A stretch of DNA of 64,000 nucleotides from JAIEPX01 sp963725255 (GCA_963725255.1 CAVRXV010000004.1:310001-374000); one strand, 5' to 3'. Counted from the stretch's first letter, positions 8,385-17,567 are shown. The notes: generated by a model not told the origin, from the letters alone. Translations and numbers: made by a program.

Positions 8385-9740
8385 CTAGAGTACTACAGTT
8401 TCATTATATTGAGGTATTTTAGTTTTCCAACCTAAATTTTCAGTAATATGTTGTTGCATAGCGAGTGCTGAATTATGTTCGCCGTGAGTAATAAAAACTT
8501 CTTTAGGCGCTTTTTTAAATTTTTTAAGCCAACCTAAAATCTCAGCATAATCAGCATGAGCCGATGTATTGCTTAATTCGCAGACCTCAGCGTTGATTTG
8601 TATAGTTTCGCCTAATAATTTAATGCTTTTTTCGCCGGCTGCTATTCGTGCTCCGCGAGTTCCTTCAGCTTGATATCCTGTTAGTAAAATACAGTTATTA
8701 TCATCGGGTCCGAAAGTTTTAATGTGATGAAGCACGCGCCCACCTGTTATCATTCCACTTGCTGAAATTATGATTTTAGGTCCTGGCTTTTCATCGAGTT
8801 TTTTTGATTCTTCAGGCGTATTAATGTAAGTGGCACTTTCGCACACTTCTTTAGCAAGTTTGTAAGAAAGATTATGTTCATGAGGATAATTCCAGAATAA
8901 TTCAGTGGCACTGATAGCCATTGGACTGTCTAAATAAATTGGAATATCAGCTATTCGTCGTTGTGATTTCAGCTGGTGTAAATAATACAAAATATTTTGT
9001 GCTCTACCGACTGCAAAAGCAGGTATCACAAGAACGCCCCCTCGATCGCAAACGCGATTAACAATTTCACCTAGCTGGTCGATGGGATTATTCACATCAT
9101 GTAATCGATCCCCATACGTTGATTCCAATACTAAATAATCGCACGTATCAATTTGATTAGGTGGTTTCATAATGGGATCATTCATGCGTCCAATATCACC
9201 CGAAAATAAAACGCTAGTCTGTTCAGTGAAAATCCTCACCATTGAAGCGCCTAAAATATGTCCCGCATGTTGTAATCGAAAACTAAAAAAATCCGTTAAA
9301 CTAAAATCATGTCCAAAAGGTACTGTGACGAAATGTTTTAATGCGGCTTCTGCATCTTCTATAGTGTACAAGGGGAGGGCAGGATGATGTTTTGAATAAC
9401 CATATTTATTCGCCCGTAAGGCCTCTTCTTCTTGAATATGTGCGCTATCAGGTAATAAAATCCGGCACAAATCAGCTGTTGCAGGGCTACAATAGATTTT
9501 TCCTCTGAATCCATTTTTAACTAATAACGGAATATATCCTGAATGATCGATATGCGCGTGAGTCAGCATTACCGCATTGATCTCATGCGGATCAAAAGGC
9601 AGCGCGCTCCAGTTTCGCAATCGCAACTCTTTCAACCCTTGAAACAAGCCGCAATCCACCAGAAACTGGTGCCCCTCGCTCTTAACCAAGTACTTTGATC
9701 CGGTTACCGTTCCCGCTGCCCCACAAAATGTGAGTTCCAT
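8385..9740 (-). CDS. Metallo-beta-lactamase/beta-CASP family hydrolase (RNase-type)
   Basis: The protein is 451 residues from the ATG at 9740, chosen because GGAG lies five bases ahead and the family begins MELTFxGAAGTVTGSKYLV. An upstream ATG at 9761 has no usable spacing. HAHIDHSGY (His61, His63, Asp65, His66), GHILGAS, SGDIGR, ISASGMITGGR and SAHADYAE are the MBL and beta-CASP motifs of the CPSF73/YSH1-like exonuclease group, which bind two zinc ions and usually process RNA. It lacks a KH domain. It is transcribed towards the OTU gene and is probably a single-gene unit with housekeeping character. Confidence 0.88.
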   Translation of the reverse strand: MELTFCGAAGTVTGSKYLVKSEGHQFLVDCGLFQGLKELRLRNWSALPFDPHEINAVMLTHAHIDHSGYIPLLVKNGFRGKIYCSPATADLCRILLPDSAHIQEEEALRANKYGYSKHHPALPLYTIEDAEAALKHFVTVPFGHDFSLTDFFSFRLQHAGHILGASMVRIFTEQTSVLFSGDIGRMNDPIMKPPNQIDTCDYLVLESTYGDRLHDVNNPIDQLGEIVNRVCDRGGVLVIPAFAVGRAQNILYYLHQLKSQRRIADIPIYLDSPMAISATELFWNYPHEHNLSYKLAKEVCESATYINTPEESKKLDEKPGPKIIISASGMITGGRVLHHIKTFGPDDNNCILLTGYQAEGTRGARIAAGEKSIKLLGETIQINAEVCELSNTSAHADYAEILGWLKKFKKAPKEVFITHGEHNSALAMQQHITENLGWKTKIPQYNETVVL

Positions 9741-9868
9741 ATATGCTCCAATTGATTCCATCCCTACTTGTAGTATAGCGCGGTTTTGGGATAATATTTT
9801 TGATTTTATAACGATGTGAGTCTTTTGGCTATGCTATCCGTTGCTTCTATCGTGTTGTAAATCATGGA

Positions 9869-10618
9869 ATGTGTTATAGAATGTCGCTCTTGAGCAAAAT
9901 TAAAGAAATCTATACAGGCTATTCGTATGGGAAATATGCCAAATCACTTAAAACGGACCTCAATATACGCTACCCGACCTATAAATCAATGGATGAGTTT
10001 ATTGATATTGAGCAATTGAAATCGCTCGATCCTATTATCACTCAGTTCATCAAAAATTACTTTAACAATTCACCCAAACAAGATCAAAAATTTCACATCG
10101 GGCCGTTCCCCTTAAAAACTTGGCAGGCAAGATTGACGGAGGCATATCATATTTTTCTGAAAGAACAAGCGCTCAACGAAAAATATAGCTATTTTGATCT
10201 CAATAAAACTGAGAGATGTGAGTGGACATATTATGCTGAGCAACTTCCTGAAGTGGTAGAGTTTATCAAAACATTGCCTTTTAAATCGATAGGTAGAATC
10301 ATGCTGATATTTGATAAGGGTGAAGCAAGTATTACACCCCACAGGGATCATGTTTATTCTGATCAATGTCACGAATTTATTTGGTTCAATTCAAACAAGA
10401 AGAAAAAGTTTTATGTTTATCATTCTGGAGTTAAAAAATACATCACAAGTTTTTCAGCTTGGTTTGATACTGTTAATCAATTTCATGGCGCTGATCCGGC
10501 GGGTGAATTAAATTACAGCATTCGAGTGGACGGAATCTTCACGGATGAATTCCGAAAACAAATCCCCTCTCCCGACATTAATCCTGCTTCAACACCTTCA
10601 CTTTGGGCCAGCTTGTGA
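9869..10618 (+). CDS. Putative 2OG-Fe(II)/aspartyl-hydroxylase-like oxygenase
   Basis: The protein is 249 residues from the ATG at 9869; an ATG at 9881 is an alternative and neither has a strong ribosome binding site. The C-terminal half has an iron-binding layout: His158-x-Asp160 in ITPHRDH, His206 in NQFHGADP and Arg219 in YSIRVDG. The spacing fits small 2OG-dependent oxygenases such as aspartyl/asparaginyl or prolyl hydroxylase-like proteins. The N-terminal 120 residues are unrecognised. The substrate is unknown. It stands alone between the divergent beta-CASP gene and the convergent toxin-antitoxin pair, and has no clear sequence kinship with the larger oxygenase at 3494. Confidence 0.65.
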   Translation: MCYRMSLLSKIKEIYTGYSYGKYAKSLKTDLNIRYPTYKSMDEFIDIEQLKSLDPIITQFIKNYFNNSPKQDQKFHIGPFPLKTWQARLTEAYHIFLKEQALNEKYSYFDLNKTERCEWTYYAEQLPEVVEFIKTLPFKSIGRIMLIFDKGEASITPHRDHVYSDQCHEFIWFNSNKKKKFYVYHSGVKKYITSFSAWFDTVNQFHGADPAGELNYSIRVDGIFTDEFRKQIPSPDINPASTPSLWASL

Positions 10619-10688
10619 GAGAAAATCAGCATTCATATTAATTACAAAAACCTACGATAACTCTAGGCACGATTATGACGCTCGTAGC

Positions 10689-11057
10689 TTAAAACTGGTA
10701 ATCAATAAGGGTATTCAGCCGTTGAATGATATCAACAACTTCTCGGTGCTGTAGTTGTGCCAGGCGATGTGTTGCAATGCGCTGGTGTGAGATTGCTCTG
10801 CAATGTTCTACTAGCGCATAGCTTAAAGTTGATAAACTATCTCGTGCAGGAATTTCAATATGCAAGCTAGCAAATTTTTTATGCGACTGGCTACTCAGTG
10901 GGCACACAAAGATAATTGGTGGCTCAGAGTCCAATATTATTTGATTCGTTAATACCACAACTGGCCTTACCTTTCCTACTTCACCTTTCTTTGAAGGATT
11001 GAGCTTGGCTAGATAAATGCCGCCCTGCGTCAGGATTGGATCAGCGCCACCAGTCAT
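10689..11057 (-). CDS. MazF/PemK-type endoribonuclease toxin
   Basis: This 122-residue protein of the CcdB/MazF fold has GGIYLAKLNPSKKGEVGKVRP, the typical PemK/MazF N-terminus with the conserved RP, followed by VVVLTNQ and FVCPLSS. Family members cut mRNA at short sequences. The gene overlaps the antitoxin by 17 bases and is read after it, the classic antitoxin-first toxin-antitoxin order. The start used lies inside the antitoxin reading frame. Confidence 0.87.
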   Translation of the reverse strand: MTGGADPILTQGGIYLAKLNPSKKGEVGKVRPVVVLTNQIILDSEPPIIFVCPLSSQSHKKFASLHIEIPARDSLSTLSYALVEHCRAISHQRIATHRLAQLQHREVVDIIQRLNTLIDYQF

Positions 11058-11307
11058 CGCGATCTTCTATTTTTTCACCGGAAAAGCCTTCGTCAAGAGC
11101 CTCTGACTCAGTGATATAGTGCTTATCTTTACGCATGGCTTGAAAACTTTTTACCATGGATCTTAGCATCATCTCCTTTTCTATCCGCGCCACCTCATGT
11201 TTGACTGCGACTCGAATAAATTCAGTGCGCGAGATTCCCATGCGCTCGGCAAGGCGCGCGCTTTCAGCTGCAAGCCGTCCTGGTAGTGTAATTGATAATG
11301 CGGTCAT
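11041..11307 (-). CDS. Ribbon-helix-helix antitoxin (MazE/CopG-like)
   Basis: This 88-residue protein has an N-terminal ribbon-helix-helix: TALSITLPGRLAAESARLAER followed by GISRTEFIRVAVKHEVAR. Such proteins bind the operon promoter as dimers, and the acidic C-terminal tail (about residues 66-88, EALDEGFSGEKIEDRDDWW) usually blocks the toxin. It precedes the MazF-like gene and sits 32 bases downstream of a consensus promoter containing short inverted repeats. Autoregulation is expected for the family. Confidence 0.85.
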   Translation of the reverse strand: MTALSITLPGRLAAESARLAERMGISRTEFIRVAVKHEVARIEKEMMLRSMVKSFQAMRKDKHYITESEALDEGFSGEKIEDRDDWWR

Positions 11308-11368
11308 AGTGTCATCTCATATAAATATTCATATTAATAATTATATGATAATTGATATGAAAAGTCAA
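11308..11368 (-). promoter_or_regulatory. Promoter/operator of the toxin-antitoxin pair
   Basis: On the minus strand, TTGACT (11363-11368) is followed after exactly 17 bases by TATAAT (11340-11345). Short TCATAT/ATATGA half-sites surround and follow the -10 box between 11310 and 11360, in the position where the ribbon-helix-helix antitoxin would be expected to bind. Confidence 0.7.
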
Positions 11369-11444
11369 GTTTCAATATGGTTTTGGCATGCTACTAACAT
11401 ATATGTTAGAGTCTGCAGAAATGAATCACCATATGAGGGACTTT

Positions 11445-13379
11445 ATGCACAAGTGGTTACTAAGTATTGTTCTAATGGCTTTCGCATCTATGGCTATTGC
11501 TGATAATCAGAAGGCTGCTGTTGTGAGTGCCCTGCCGAGTGAAACGCCTGCAAAATTTGCACCTGTTAAAAATAGTTTTGATTATGTGCGGCGTGAAGTT
11601 ATGATTCCGATGCGTGATGGCGTGAAATTGCAGACGGTGATCATCATTCCAAAAGGCGCAAAAAATGCTCCCATTTTATTAACGCGCACACCTTATAATG
11701 CTAAAGCACTAAGTGCACACGCAGAAAGTTCGCATCTTGGACCCACATTGTTTGGTTATGATAATGCTGAGGACATTATTCAGGAGGGTGGGTATATCAG
11801 AGTATTACAAGATATTCGTGGGAAATATAATTCTGAAGGTGATTACGTTTTAGGTAGGCCTTTAGTCGGACCTTTAAATTCAACAAAAGTTGATCATGCA
11901 ACAGATACTTACGACACGATTGATTGGTTGGTGAAAAATATTCCTGAAACCAACGGCAAAGTCGGGATTCTCGGAATTTCCTATGATGGTTTGTTGTCGT
12001 TGATGGCTTTAGTGAATCCTCATCCTGCATTAAAAGTCGCTGTGCCTATGAATCCGTTGGTGGATGGTTGGAAGGGCGATGATTGGTTTCACAATGGCGC
12101 TTTTCGTCAGCAAATGATGCCTTATATTTATGAGCAAGTTGGTACGCGAAAAAATGAAGAATTATGGTGGAGAAATCATTATGATGATTATGATGTTTAT
12201 TTGCGTGCAGGTTCTGCGGGTGAATTGGGGCGACAATATGGGCTTGAGCAAATTGGATTTTGGAACAAAATTCTTGCGCACCCAGCATACGATTCTTTTT
12301 GGCAACATCAGGCCTTAGATAAAATATTAGCGGCACAACCGATAAAAATTCCCGTGATGTTAGTGCATAGTCTTTGGGACCAAGAAGATATTTACGGAGA
12401 TATTGCGGTTTATAATGCATTAAAACAAAAAGCGGATGCGAAGGATAAATTATTTTTAGTGATGGGGCCTTGGTATCATGGTCAGGAAATTAGAGATGGA
12501 AGCTCAATCGGAAAAGTAAAATTTGATAGTGACACCGGATTATATTTTAGAAAACAAATTTTGCATCCTTTTCTCGATCAATATTTAAAAGATAATGCGC
12601 CTAAAGCCAATGTGTCTTCCATTTCTGCATTTGAAACGGGGACAAATACATGGCAACATTTATCTGAATTACCAACAACAAAATCAACCCCGTTGTATTT
12701 AACCTCTGACATGTCAGCGAGTTTTGTGGTGCCTAAAACAAAATCGACGCCGTATGATGAATATATTTCTGATCCTGCAAAACCAGTACCTTTTCGTGCG
12801 CGACCCGTTCGCCCTGTTGGGTATGATCCAATGCGAGGTCTCACATGGCCCGAATGGTTGTTAGATGATCAGCGAGAAGCTTCGGGTAGAACTGACGTAC
12901 TGTCTTATGTGTCAAATGTTTTAACTTCGCCTGTAAAAATTTCAGGTCAACCTATGGCTAATTTAATTGCGTCAACGAGTGGCACCGATTCTGATTGGGT
13001 AGTGAAAGTCATTGATGTTTATCCTGATGAAGTAGGTGCGCATCCTGAAATGGGCGGTTATCAGTTGATGATTTCTGCTGATATTTTTAGAGGGCGTTAT
13101 CGTGAAAGTTTAGAAAAGCCAAAAGCCATTGCGGCAAATAAACCGCAATTATATCGTTTTGCATTACCAACAGCCAATCATGTATTTTTACCTGGCCATC
13201 GAATTATGGTTCAAGTTCAATCGAGCTGGTTTCCGCTTTATGATCGCAATCCACAGACTTTTGTCCCTTCCATTTTTTGGGCCAAAGCCGGTGATTACAA
13301 AAAAGCCGTGCAACGAATTTATCATGCGCCTAATCAAGCCTCCTTTATTGAGTTGCCTGTAGTTTCATTTGGCAGTTGA
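11445..13379 (+). CDS. Secreted CocE/NonD (S15-like) serine hydrolase, amino acid ester hydrolase type
   Basis: The protein is 644 residues from the ATG at 11445, which follows GAGGGA and opens a signal peptide (MHKWLLSIVLMAFASMAIA). An upstream in-frame start at 11388 would bury the signal. The alpha/beta-hydrolase core has the nucleophile elbow GISYDG with Ser179, Asp312 in LVHSLWDQED and His345 in GPWYHGQ. The C-terminal jelly-roll region from about residue 490 (SPVKISGQP onward) matches the X-Pro dipeptidyl-peptidase C-terminal domain. The family includes alpha-amino acid ester hydrolases and glutaryl acylases acting on esters, amides or peptides in the periplasm. The physiological substrate is unknown. 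The 3' end carries the promoter of the next operon. Confidence 0.87.
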   Translation: MHKWLLSIVLMAFASMAIADNQKAAVVSALPSETPAKFAPVKNSFDYVRREVMIPMRDGVKLQTVIIIPKGAKNAPILLTRTPYNAKALSAHAESSHLGPTLFGYDNAEDIIQEGGYIRVLQDIRGKYNSEGDYVLGRPLVGPLNSTKVDHATDTYDTIDWLVKNIPETNGKVGILGISYDGLLSLMALVNPHPALKVAVPMNPLVDGWKGDDWFHNGAFRQQMMPYIYEQVGTRKNEELWWRNHYDDYDVYLRAGSAGELGRQYGLEQIGFWNKILAHPAYDSFWQHQALDKILAAQPIKIPVMLVHSLWDQEDIYGDIAVYNALKQKADAKDKLFLVMGPWYHGQEIRDGSSIGKVKFDSDTGLYFRKQILHPFLDQYLKDNAPKANVSSISAFETGTNTWQHLSELPTTKSTPLYLTSDMSASFVVPKTKSTPYDEYISDPAKPVPFRARPVRPVGYDPMRGLTWPEWLLDDQREASGRTDVLSYVSNVLTSPVKISGQPMANLIASTSGTDSDWVVKVIDVYPDEVGAHPEMGGYQLMISADIFRGRYRESLEKPKAIAANKPQLYRFALPTANHVFLPGHRIMVQVQSSWFPLYDRNPQTFVPSIFWAKAGDYKKAVQRIYHAPNQASFIELPVVSFGS

Positions 13380-13423
13380 CTTATGTGTGATCCAGTGTTA
13401 TAGTTATCTATATCACTATAACA
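13376..13423 (+). promoter_or_regulatory. Promoter with embedded GntR/YtrA-type operator
   Basis: TTGACT (13376-13381), overlapping the preceding stop codon, is followed by a 17-base spacer and TATAGT (13399-13404). A perfect inverted repeat, TGTTATAGT (13396-13404) and ACTATAACA (13415-13423) with a 10-base spacer, covers the -10 box and the start site. The operon encodes its own YtrA-type repressor, so this is the obvious autoregulatory operator. Confidence 0.8.
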
Positions 13424-13435
13424 GGGGATTGACAC

Positions 13436-14275
13436 ATGATAACACTCCAAAGCATTGATTTTGGCTATCCTAAGAGCGAAGCGCTCTTTTCAAATCTGTC
13501 CTTACAGATCGCTGACGGCGGGATTTATGGCTTATTGGGCAAGAACGGCGCTGGTAAAACCAGCTTGTTGAAGATAGTGGCAGGTTTGGTATTTGCACAA
13601 TCGGGTGATTGTCGCGTTTTTGATGAAAATCCCAAAGATCGATCTCCGGATTTTTTGTCGAATTTATATTTATTGCCGGAAGATTTGTATGTTCCACCGA
13701 TGACAGCGGAAGAATATTGTCTGAGTTACGCTCCATTTTATCCTAAGTTTGACACGACGATATACCAAGATGTAGTTAAACAATTTGAAATTCCAAGCAA
13801 AAAATTATTGACTGAAATCTCGTATGGTCAAAAGAAAAAACTATTAATTGCATTTGGGCTTGCTACACAAGCGCGATTGTTTATTTTAGATGAGCCAACA
13901 AATGGATTAGATATCCCTTCAAAAACATTGTTTCGTCAATTGCTAGCAACCTACTTTAGTGAGGACAGGATTTTTATTATCTCAACACATCAGGTGCATG
14001 ATATTCAAAATTTGATTGATCATGTTATTTTGCTAGATAGTGGCCAGATAATATTTAATCACCAAACGCTCGAGATTGCACGACGCTTAACATTTTCAAG
14101 GCAGCTGAGTGAACCACGTCTTGATGAGTGCTTATACTATGAGAAACAATTAGGTGGATATAGTATGATAAATGAAAATCGAGGTGAGCAAGAAACAGAA
14201 ATTGATCTCGAAGTATTGTTTAACGCCGTATTGGTCAATAGAGATTCTTTTGAAAAAATTTTGAGAAAACGTTAG
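13436..14275 (+). CDS. ABC transporter ATP-binding protein
   Basis: This 279-residue nucleotide-binding subunit has Walker A GKNGAGKT at residues 35-42, a variant signature ISYGQKKKL instead of LSGGQ, Walker B LFILDEPTNGLD and the switch His in ISTHQVHD. It resembles the ATPases of BcrA/YtrB-like exporters. The C-terminal 60 residues after the ABC core are acidic and unassigned. It is the first gene of a four-gene operon with a membrane subunit, a GntR repressor and a DUF2807 protein, and starts 12 bases after the operator. The substrate is unknown; antibiotic or cell-envelope stress export is the usual role of such cassettes. Confidence 0.88.
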   Translation: MITLQSIDFGYPKSEALFSNLSLQIADGGIYGLLGKNGAGKTSLLKIVAGLVFAQSGDCRVFDENPKDRSPDFLSNLYLLPEDLYVPPMTAEEYCLSYAPFYPKFDTTIYQDVVKQFEIPSKKLLTEISYGQKKKLLIAFGLATQARLFILDEPTNGLDIPSKTLFRQLLATYFSEDRIFIISTHQVHDIQNLIDHVILLDSGQIIFNHQTLEIARRLTFSRQLSEPRLDECLYYEKQLGGYSMINENRGEQETEIDLEVLFNAVLVNRDSFEKILRKR

Positions 14276-14293
14276 TTAAACGTAGGAGTATTT

Positions 14294-15013
14294 ATGAGTC
14301 AATTTATACATTTTGATATTAATCGTTTTAAACAACTTGTTGCTAACGACCTAAGAATCAACTTAAAAATCATAGCGATATCAGTGGCGGTAATAATTGT
14401 GTTTTGGACATTACTATCCTTGGGTAATGGTGGGGCAGTAAGCCAGTCGTTATTTGGCTTTGTACTTTATGTGGGCGGTTTTGTAATGACAAGTCGTTCT
14501 TTTAAGGAATTACATGATTCTGAGCAAGCGTATCACTATTTAACACTACCATGCTCTAATTTTGAAAGGTTTTTATCGAAGTGGATTATTACATCGGTGG
14601 GATACGCAATCGCATTGCTGGGTCTTTTTTGGATCTTTAGTGTTCTTTCTATGGTTATACACTATGCGATTTTTTCACATATGACCCCAATCATTAATAT
14701 TTTTGATCCCCTATTTTGGCAAAGTATAAAAACATACATTATTTTACATTCCATTGTATTTTTAGGGGCTGTGGTATTCAAACGATATAGTTTACTAAAA
14801 ACAGCCTTGTTTATCGGTTGTTTGATATTGGGATTCACTGTATTTACAGGATCCATCAGCTTCCATTTCTTTTCATTGTGGACGCCTTATGCAGTGCAAA
14901 TACAGAATTTTGGTGCTCTAGTTACCTTTATTTTGAATATTCTTTGGCTTGCTATCGCACCTTTTTGTTGGATTGTGGCTTATTTTAGAATCAAAGAATA
15001 TGAGATTTGCTAA
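14294..15013 (+). CDS. ABC transporter membrane subunit
   Basis: This 239-residue protein has about six hydrophobic segments (about residues 25-45, 55-68, 95-125, 148-163, 170-190 and 205-230) and no recognisable catalytic motif. Its place between an ABC ATPase and a YtrA-type regulator marks it as the permease of a small exporter. GTAGGAG lies just ahead of the ATG. The stop codon is one base before the preferred start of the next gene, suggesting translational coupling. Confidence 0.78.
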   Translation: MSQFIHFDINRFKQLVANDLRINLKIIAISVAVIIVFWTLLSLGNGGAVSQSLFGFVLYVGGFVMTSRSFKELHDSEQAYHYLTLPCSNFERFLSKWIITSVGYAIALLGLFWIFSVLSMVIHYAIFSHMTPIINIFDPLFWQSIKTYIILHSIVFLGAVVFKRYSLLKTALFIGCLILGFTVFTGSISFHFFSLWTPYAVQIQNFGALVTFILNILWLAIAPFCWIVAYFRIKEYEIC

Positions 15014-15014
15014 T

Positions 15015-15386
15015 ATGAAATACTCTGATCTTAAACCTATTTATTTACAGATTGTCGATACGATCTGTGAACAAATTTTAAATGGAACTTTGCAGAGTGG
15101 GCAGCGTATTCCTTCTGTTCGAGAAATGGCTGTTACAATGCAGGTCAATCCGAATACGTTAATAAGATCATACAGTTATTTGGAAGAACAAGGGATTATC
15201 ACGATGTCGCGAGGTGTGGGGTATTTTTTATCTCGAGAGGCTATTAAAAAAGTAATTTCAATAAAAAAACAAATTTTTTTAACTCAGGAATTACCTCATA
15301 TTTTTAAGACGATGGATTTGTTGGAAATGGATGTCAAAGAACTTATTCAACTTTACAAACAGAGGTTAGGCTATGAAAAAAAGTAA
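15015..15386 (+). CDS. GntR family transcription regulator, YtrA subfamily
   Basis: The protein is 123 residues from the ATG at 15015, which gives the usual family start MKYSDLKPIYLQIVD. In-frame starts upstream (14949, 15000) lie inside the permease gene. The winged helix contains LQSGQRIPSVREMAVTMQVN and NTLIRSYSYLEEQGII, and the short C-terminal helices match YtrA regulators, which lack a large effector domain. It probably represses its own operon through the TGTTATAGT palindrome at 13396-13423. The 3' end overlaps the next gene by 14 bases. Confidence 0.87.
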   Translation: MKYSDLKPIYLQIVDTICEQILNGTLQSGQRIPSVREMAVTMQVNPNTLIRSYSYLEEQGIITMSRGVGYFLSREAIKKVISIKKQIFLTQELPHIFKTMDLLEMDVKELIQLYKQRLGYEKK

Positions 15387-16221
15387 TTGTATTTTTTGGT
15401 CAGGAATTGGTTTAGTTTTTGTTGCTGCTTTATCCGTGCTGTTGGTATTCAGCTTGCTGGGTCGGATTTACCAGCCAGGTAGTGCGTTACACAAAATGCA
15501 TCAAGAGATAGATGTTCAAGAAACTATTAAAGGTAACGGAAACATTGTCAGTGATGAAAAGGAACTCCCTAAATTTAATAAGGTCTCAGTGAGTGGTGCC
15601 TATGTGATAAATGTAATATCAGGACACACTTCTAAATTAACAATGGAATCAGATGATAATATTCTTCACAAAATAAAGGTTGCTGTAAAAGAAGGCAAAT
15701 TAGAGATTAGAGTAGATAAGTTGATTCGTTTATTACCGTCTTCACCGATAAAAATTACTATCGTCACTCCCGAATTACGAGAAATTCAATTGGCAGGTGA
15801 TACTGACATTAGTGCCCTCAATCTAAATTCCGCACAATTAATAGTGAGTACAGCAGGGCATAATAATGTTGCACTGACAGGTCAGATTAAACAAATTAAT
15901 CTAGGACTTAGTGGGGCAAGTAATATTAATCTGACAGACAGTAGAAGTGAAAGTATAAATATTAATAGTGCTGGTGCGGGTAAAGTTCAAATTTCAGGCG
16001 CTACTAATAATTTAAAAATTAATAATGCAGGGACAATTAATGTGGATGCAAAAAAATTAGTGGCAAAAAAAGTTTCTATCACGGGTGCTGGTTCAATAAG
16101 TGTTGATGTACATGCTATAGATCAACTTATCCTGAATACCTTGGGTAAGGCATCAATTCATTATTCAGGAAATCCTGAAGTTATTAATCACTCTGCAGGA
16201 TCTATGAAATTATCAAAATAG
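15373..16221 (+). CDS. Membrane-anchored DUF2807 (GIN domain) protein
   Basis: This 282-residue protein has an N-terminal membrane anchor (IFWSGIGLVFVAALSVLLVF) and a long beta-rich region from about residue 60 with repeated short strands (VSVSGAYVINV, LAGDTDISAL, LTGQIKQINLGLSGASNINL). This pattern is typical of DUF2807, the GIN-fold putative adhesin or head domain. It overlaps the GntR gene by 14 bases, so it belongs to the same operon. Such proteins recur beside YtrA/ABC cassettes, but the function is not established. The stop overlaps the convergent dapB end by nine bases. Confidence 0.8.
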   Translation: MKKSNCIFWSGIGLVFVAALSVLLVFSLLGRIYQPGSALHKMHQEIDVQETIKGNGNIVSDEKELPKFNKVSVSGAYVINVISGHTSKLTMESDDNILHKIKVAVKEGKLEIRVDKLIRLLPSSPIKITIVTPELREIQLAGDTDISALNLNSAQLIVSTAGHNNVALTGQIKQINLGLSGASNINLTDSRSESININSAGAGKVQISGATNNLKINNAGTINVDAKKLVAKKVSITGAGSISVDVHAIDQLILNTLGKASIHYSGNPEVINHSAGSMKLSK

Positions 16222-16944
16222 TAGTTCTTCGAGGCCATAGACGAGGGAGTTGAGGAGCTGCACTTTGTCGCAGGCGAGGAGGATGCCGGGCATGAAGGCG
16301 TTGCGGTCGATGGTGTTGTGTTTTAGGTGGAGTGTTTCGCCGGGGCTGCCGAAAATAATTTCTTCTTGAGCGAGAAATCCAGGGAGTCGGATGGAATGAA
16401 TGGGGATGCCGTCTTTATTTGCACCGCGAGCTCCGGAAAGAAGTTCATGAGTGTTAATTTTTTTTGTTTTTGCACGAGTTTGATTAATAAGCTCGGCAGT
16501 TTTAATGGCAGTTCCAGACGGCGCATCGGCTTTATTTTCGTGGTGCGCTTCTATAATTTCAACGTTGGGTAAATAGGCAGCAACTTCTTTTGCAAGGCGC
16601 ATCAAAATAAGTGCGCTGATAGAAAAATTAGGCGCAATAATCGCGCCTAATTTTTTTTTAGTGCACATTTTTTTTAGTGTTGAAATTTGTTGCGGTGTAA
16701 AACCGGTTGTGCCAATTATTGCATGAGCTCCGCTTTCGATAATTATTTTAGCATTTTCGAATGCGACTGTTGCCGTTGTAAAATCAATGACAATATCAGG
16801 TTGAGAATTTTTAATGGCTTCACGTAATTCTGTATGACGTCCAAATTCTCCAACCAATTTAAATTTGGGGTGTTCTTGAAGTGTTTGGACTGTGATTTTG
16901 CCCATTTTCCCCTGAGCACCATTAACAGCAATACGTGGAATCAT
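16213..16944 (-). CDS. dapB: 4-hydroxy-tetrahydrodipicolinate reductase (DapB)
   Basis: This 243-residue enzyme of lysine and diaminopimelate synthesis reduces hydroxy-tetrahydrodipicolinate with NAD(P)H in the cytoplasm. The nucleotide motif VNGAQGKMGK is at the N-terminus, and the catalytic block IEAHHENKADAPSGTA contains the conserved His, Lys and Ser-Gly-Thr. It is about 30 residues shorter than E. coli DapB, with the core motifs intact. It starts nine bases after sodB ends on the same strand, so the two may be cotranscribed. Confidence 0.94.
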   Translation of the reverse strand: MIPRIAVNGAQGKMGKITVQTLQEHPKFKLVGEFGRHTELREAIKNSQPDIVIDFTTATVAFENAKIIIESGAHAIIGTTGFTPQQISTLKKMCTKKKLGAIIAPNFSISALILMRLAKEVAAYLPNVEIIEAHHENKADAPSGTAIKTAELINQTRAKTKKINTHELLSGARGANKDGIPIHSIRLPGFLAQEEIIFGSPGETLHLKHNTIDRNAFMPGILLACDKVQLLNSLVYGLEELLF

Positions 16945-16953
16945 ATTATCACC

Positions 16954-17538
16954 TTATTTGCTAGAAAGATTTTTCGCCACAAAGTCCCAGTTCACTAATT
17001 CCCAGAAATTACCGACATATTTCGCGCGGTCGTTGCGTGTGTCGATATAATAAGCATGTTCCCAAACGTCGCACGTTAATAATGCGGTCTTTCCATCTGT
17101 CATTGGTGTGCCCGCATTGGCAGTGCTAGATATTTCGATTTTACCTTGAGCATCTTTTGTGAGCCACGCCCATCCAGAAGCAAAATGAGTTGTTGCTGCT
17201 TTTGAAAAAGCTTCTTTAAAAGCAGAAAACGAACCAAACGTGTTGTTGATTGCTTCTAACAATGCTCCAGTAGGTTCACCACCACCATTCGGAGAAAGAG
17301 AATTCCAATAGAAAGTATGATTCCAGACTTGTGCAGCATTGTTAAATATTCCACCTGAAGAGGTTTTAATGATTTCTTCTAAGGATTGCTTGGTGAGGTC
17401 AGTGCCTTCGATCAATTTATTTAAATTATTCACATAGGCCAAATGATGTTTGCCATAGTGGTAATCCAGCGTTTCTTCTGAAATATGAGGAGCTAATGCC
17501 TTGCGGTCAAAGGGTAATTCGGGGAGTGAAAATGTCAT
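16954..17538 (-). CDS. sodB: Superoxide dismutase, iron type (SodB)
   Basis: This 194-residue Fe-type superoxide dismutase has metal ligands in YHYGKHHLAYVNNL, WNHTFYW and DVWEHAYYID. FNNAAQVWNHTFYW, with the Gln before VWNH, is the iron rather than manganese signature. There is no signal peptide, so it is cytoplasmic. It is transcribed divergently from the peroxiredoxin at 17832, making an oxidative-stress locus, and dapB follows nine bases downstream. Confidence 0.96.
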   Translation of the reverse strand: MTFSLPELPFDRKALAPHISEETLDYHYGKHHLAYVNNLNKLIEGTDLTKQSLEEIIKTSSGGIFNNAAQVWNHTFYWNSLSPNGGGEPTGALLEAINNTFGSFSAFKEAFSKAATTHFASGWAWLTKDAQGKIEISSTANAGTPMTDGKTALLTCDVWEHAYYIDTRNDRAKYVGNFWELVNWDFVAKNLSSK

Positions 17539-17567
17539 GATAATTTCCTTATGTCGTACGGTATATT

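Noticed and set aside
12046..12420. Minus-strand ORFs within the CocE-like hydrolase gene
   Set aside because: They are antisense shadows without motifs.
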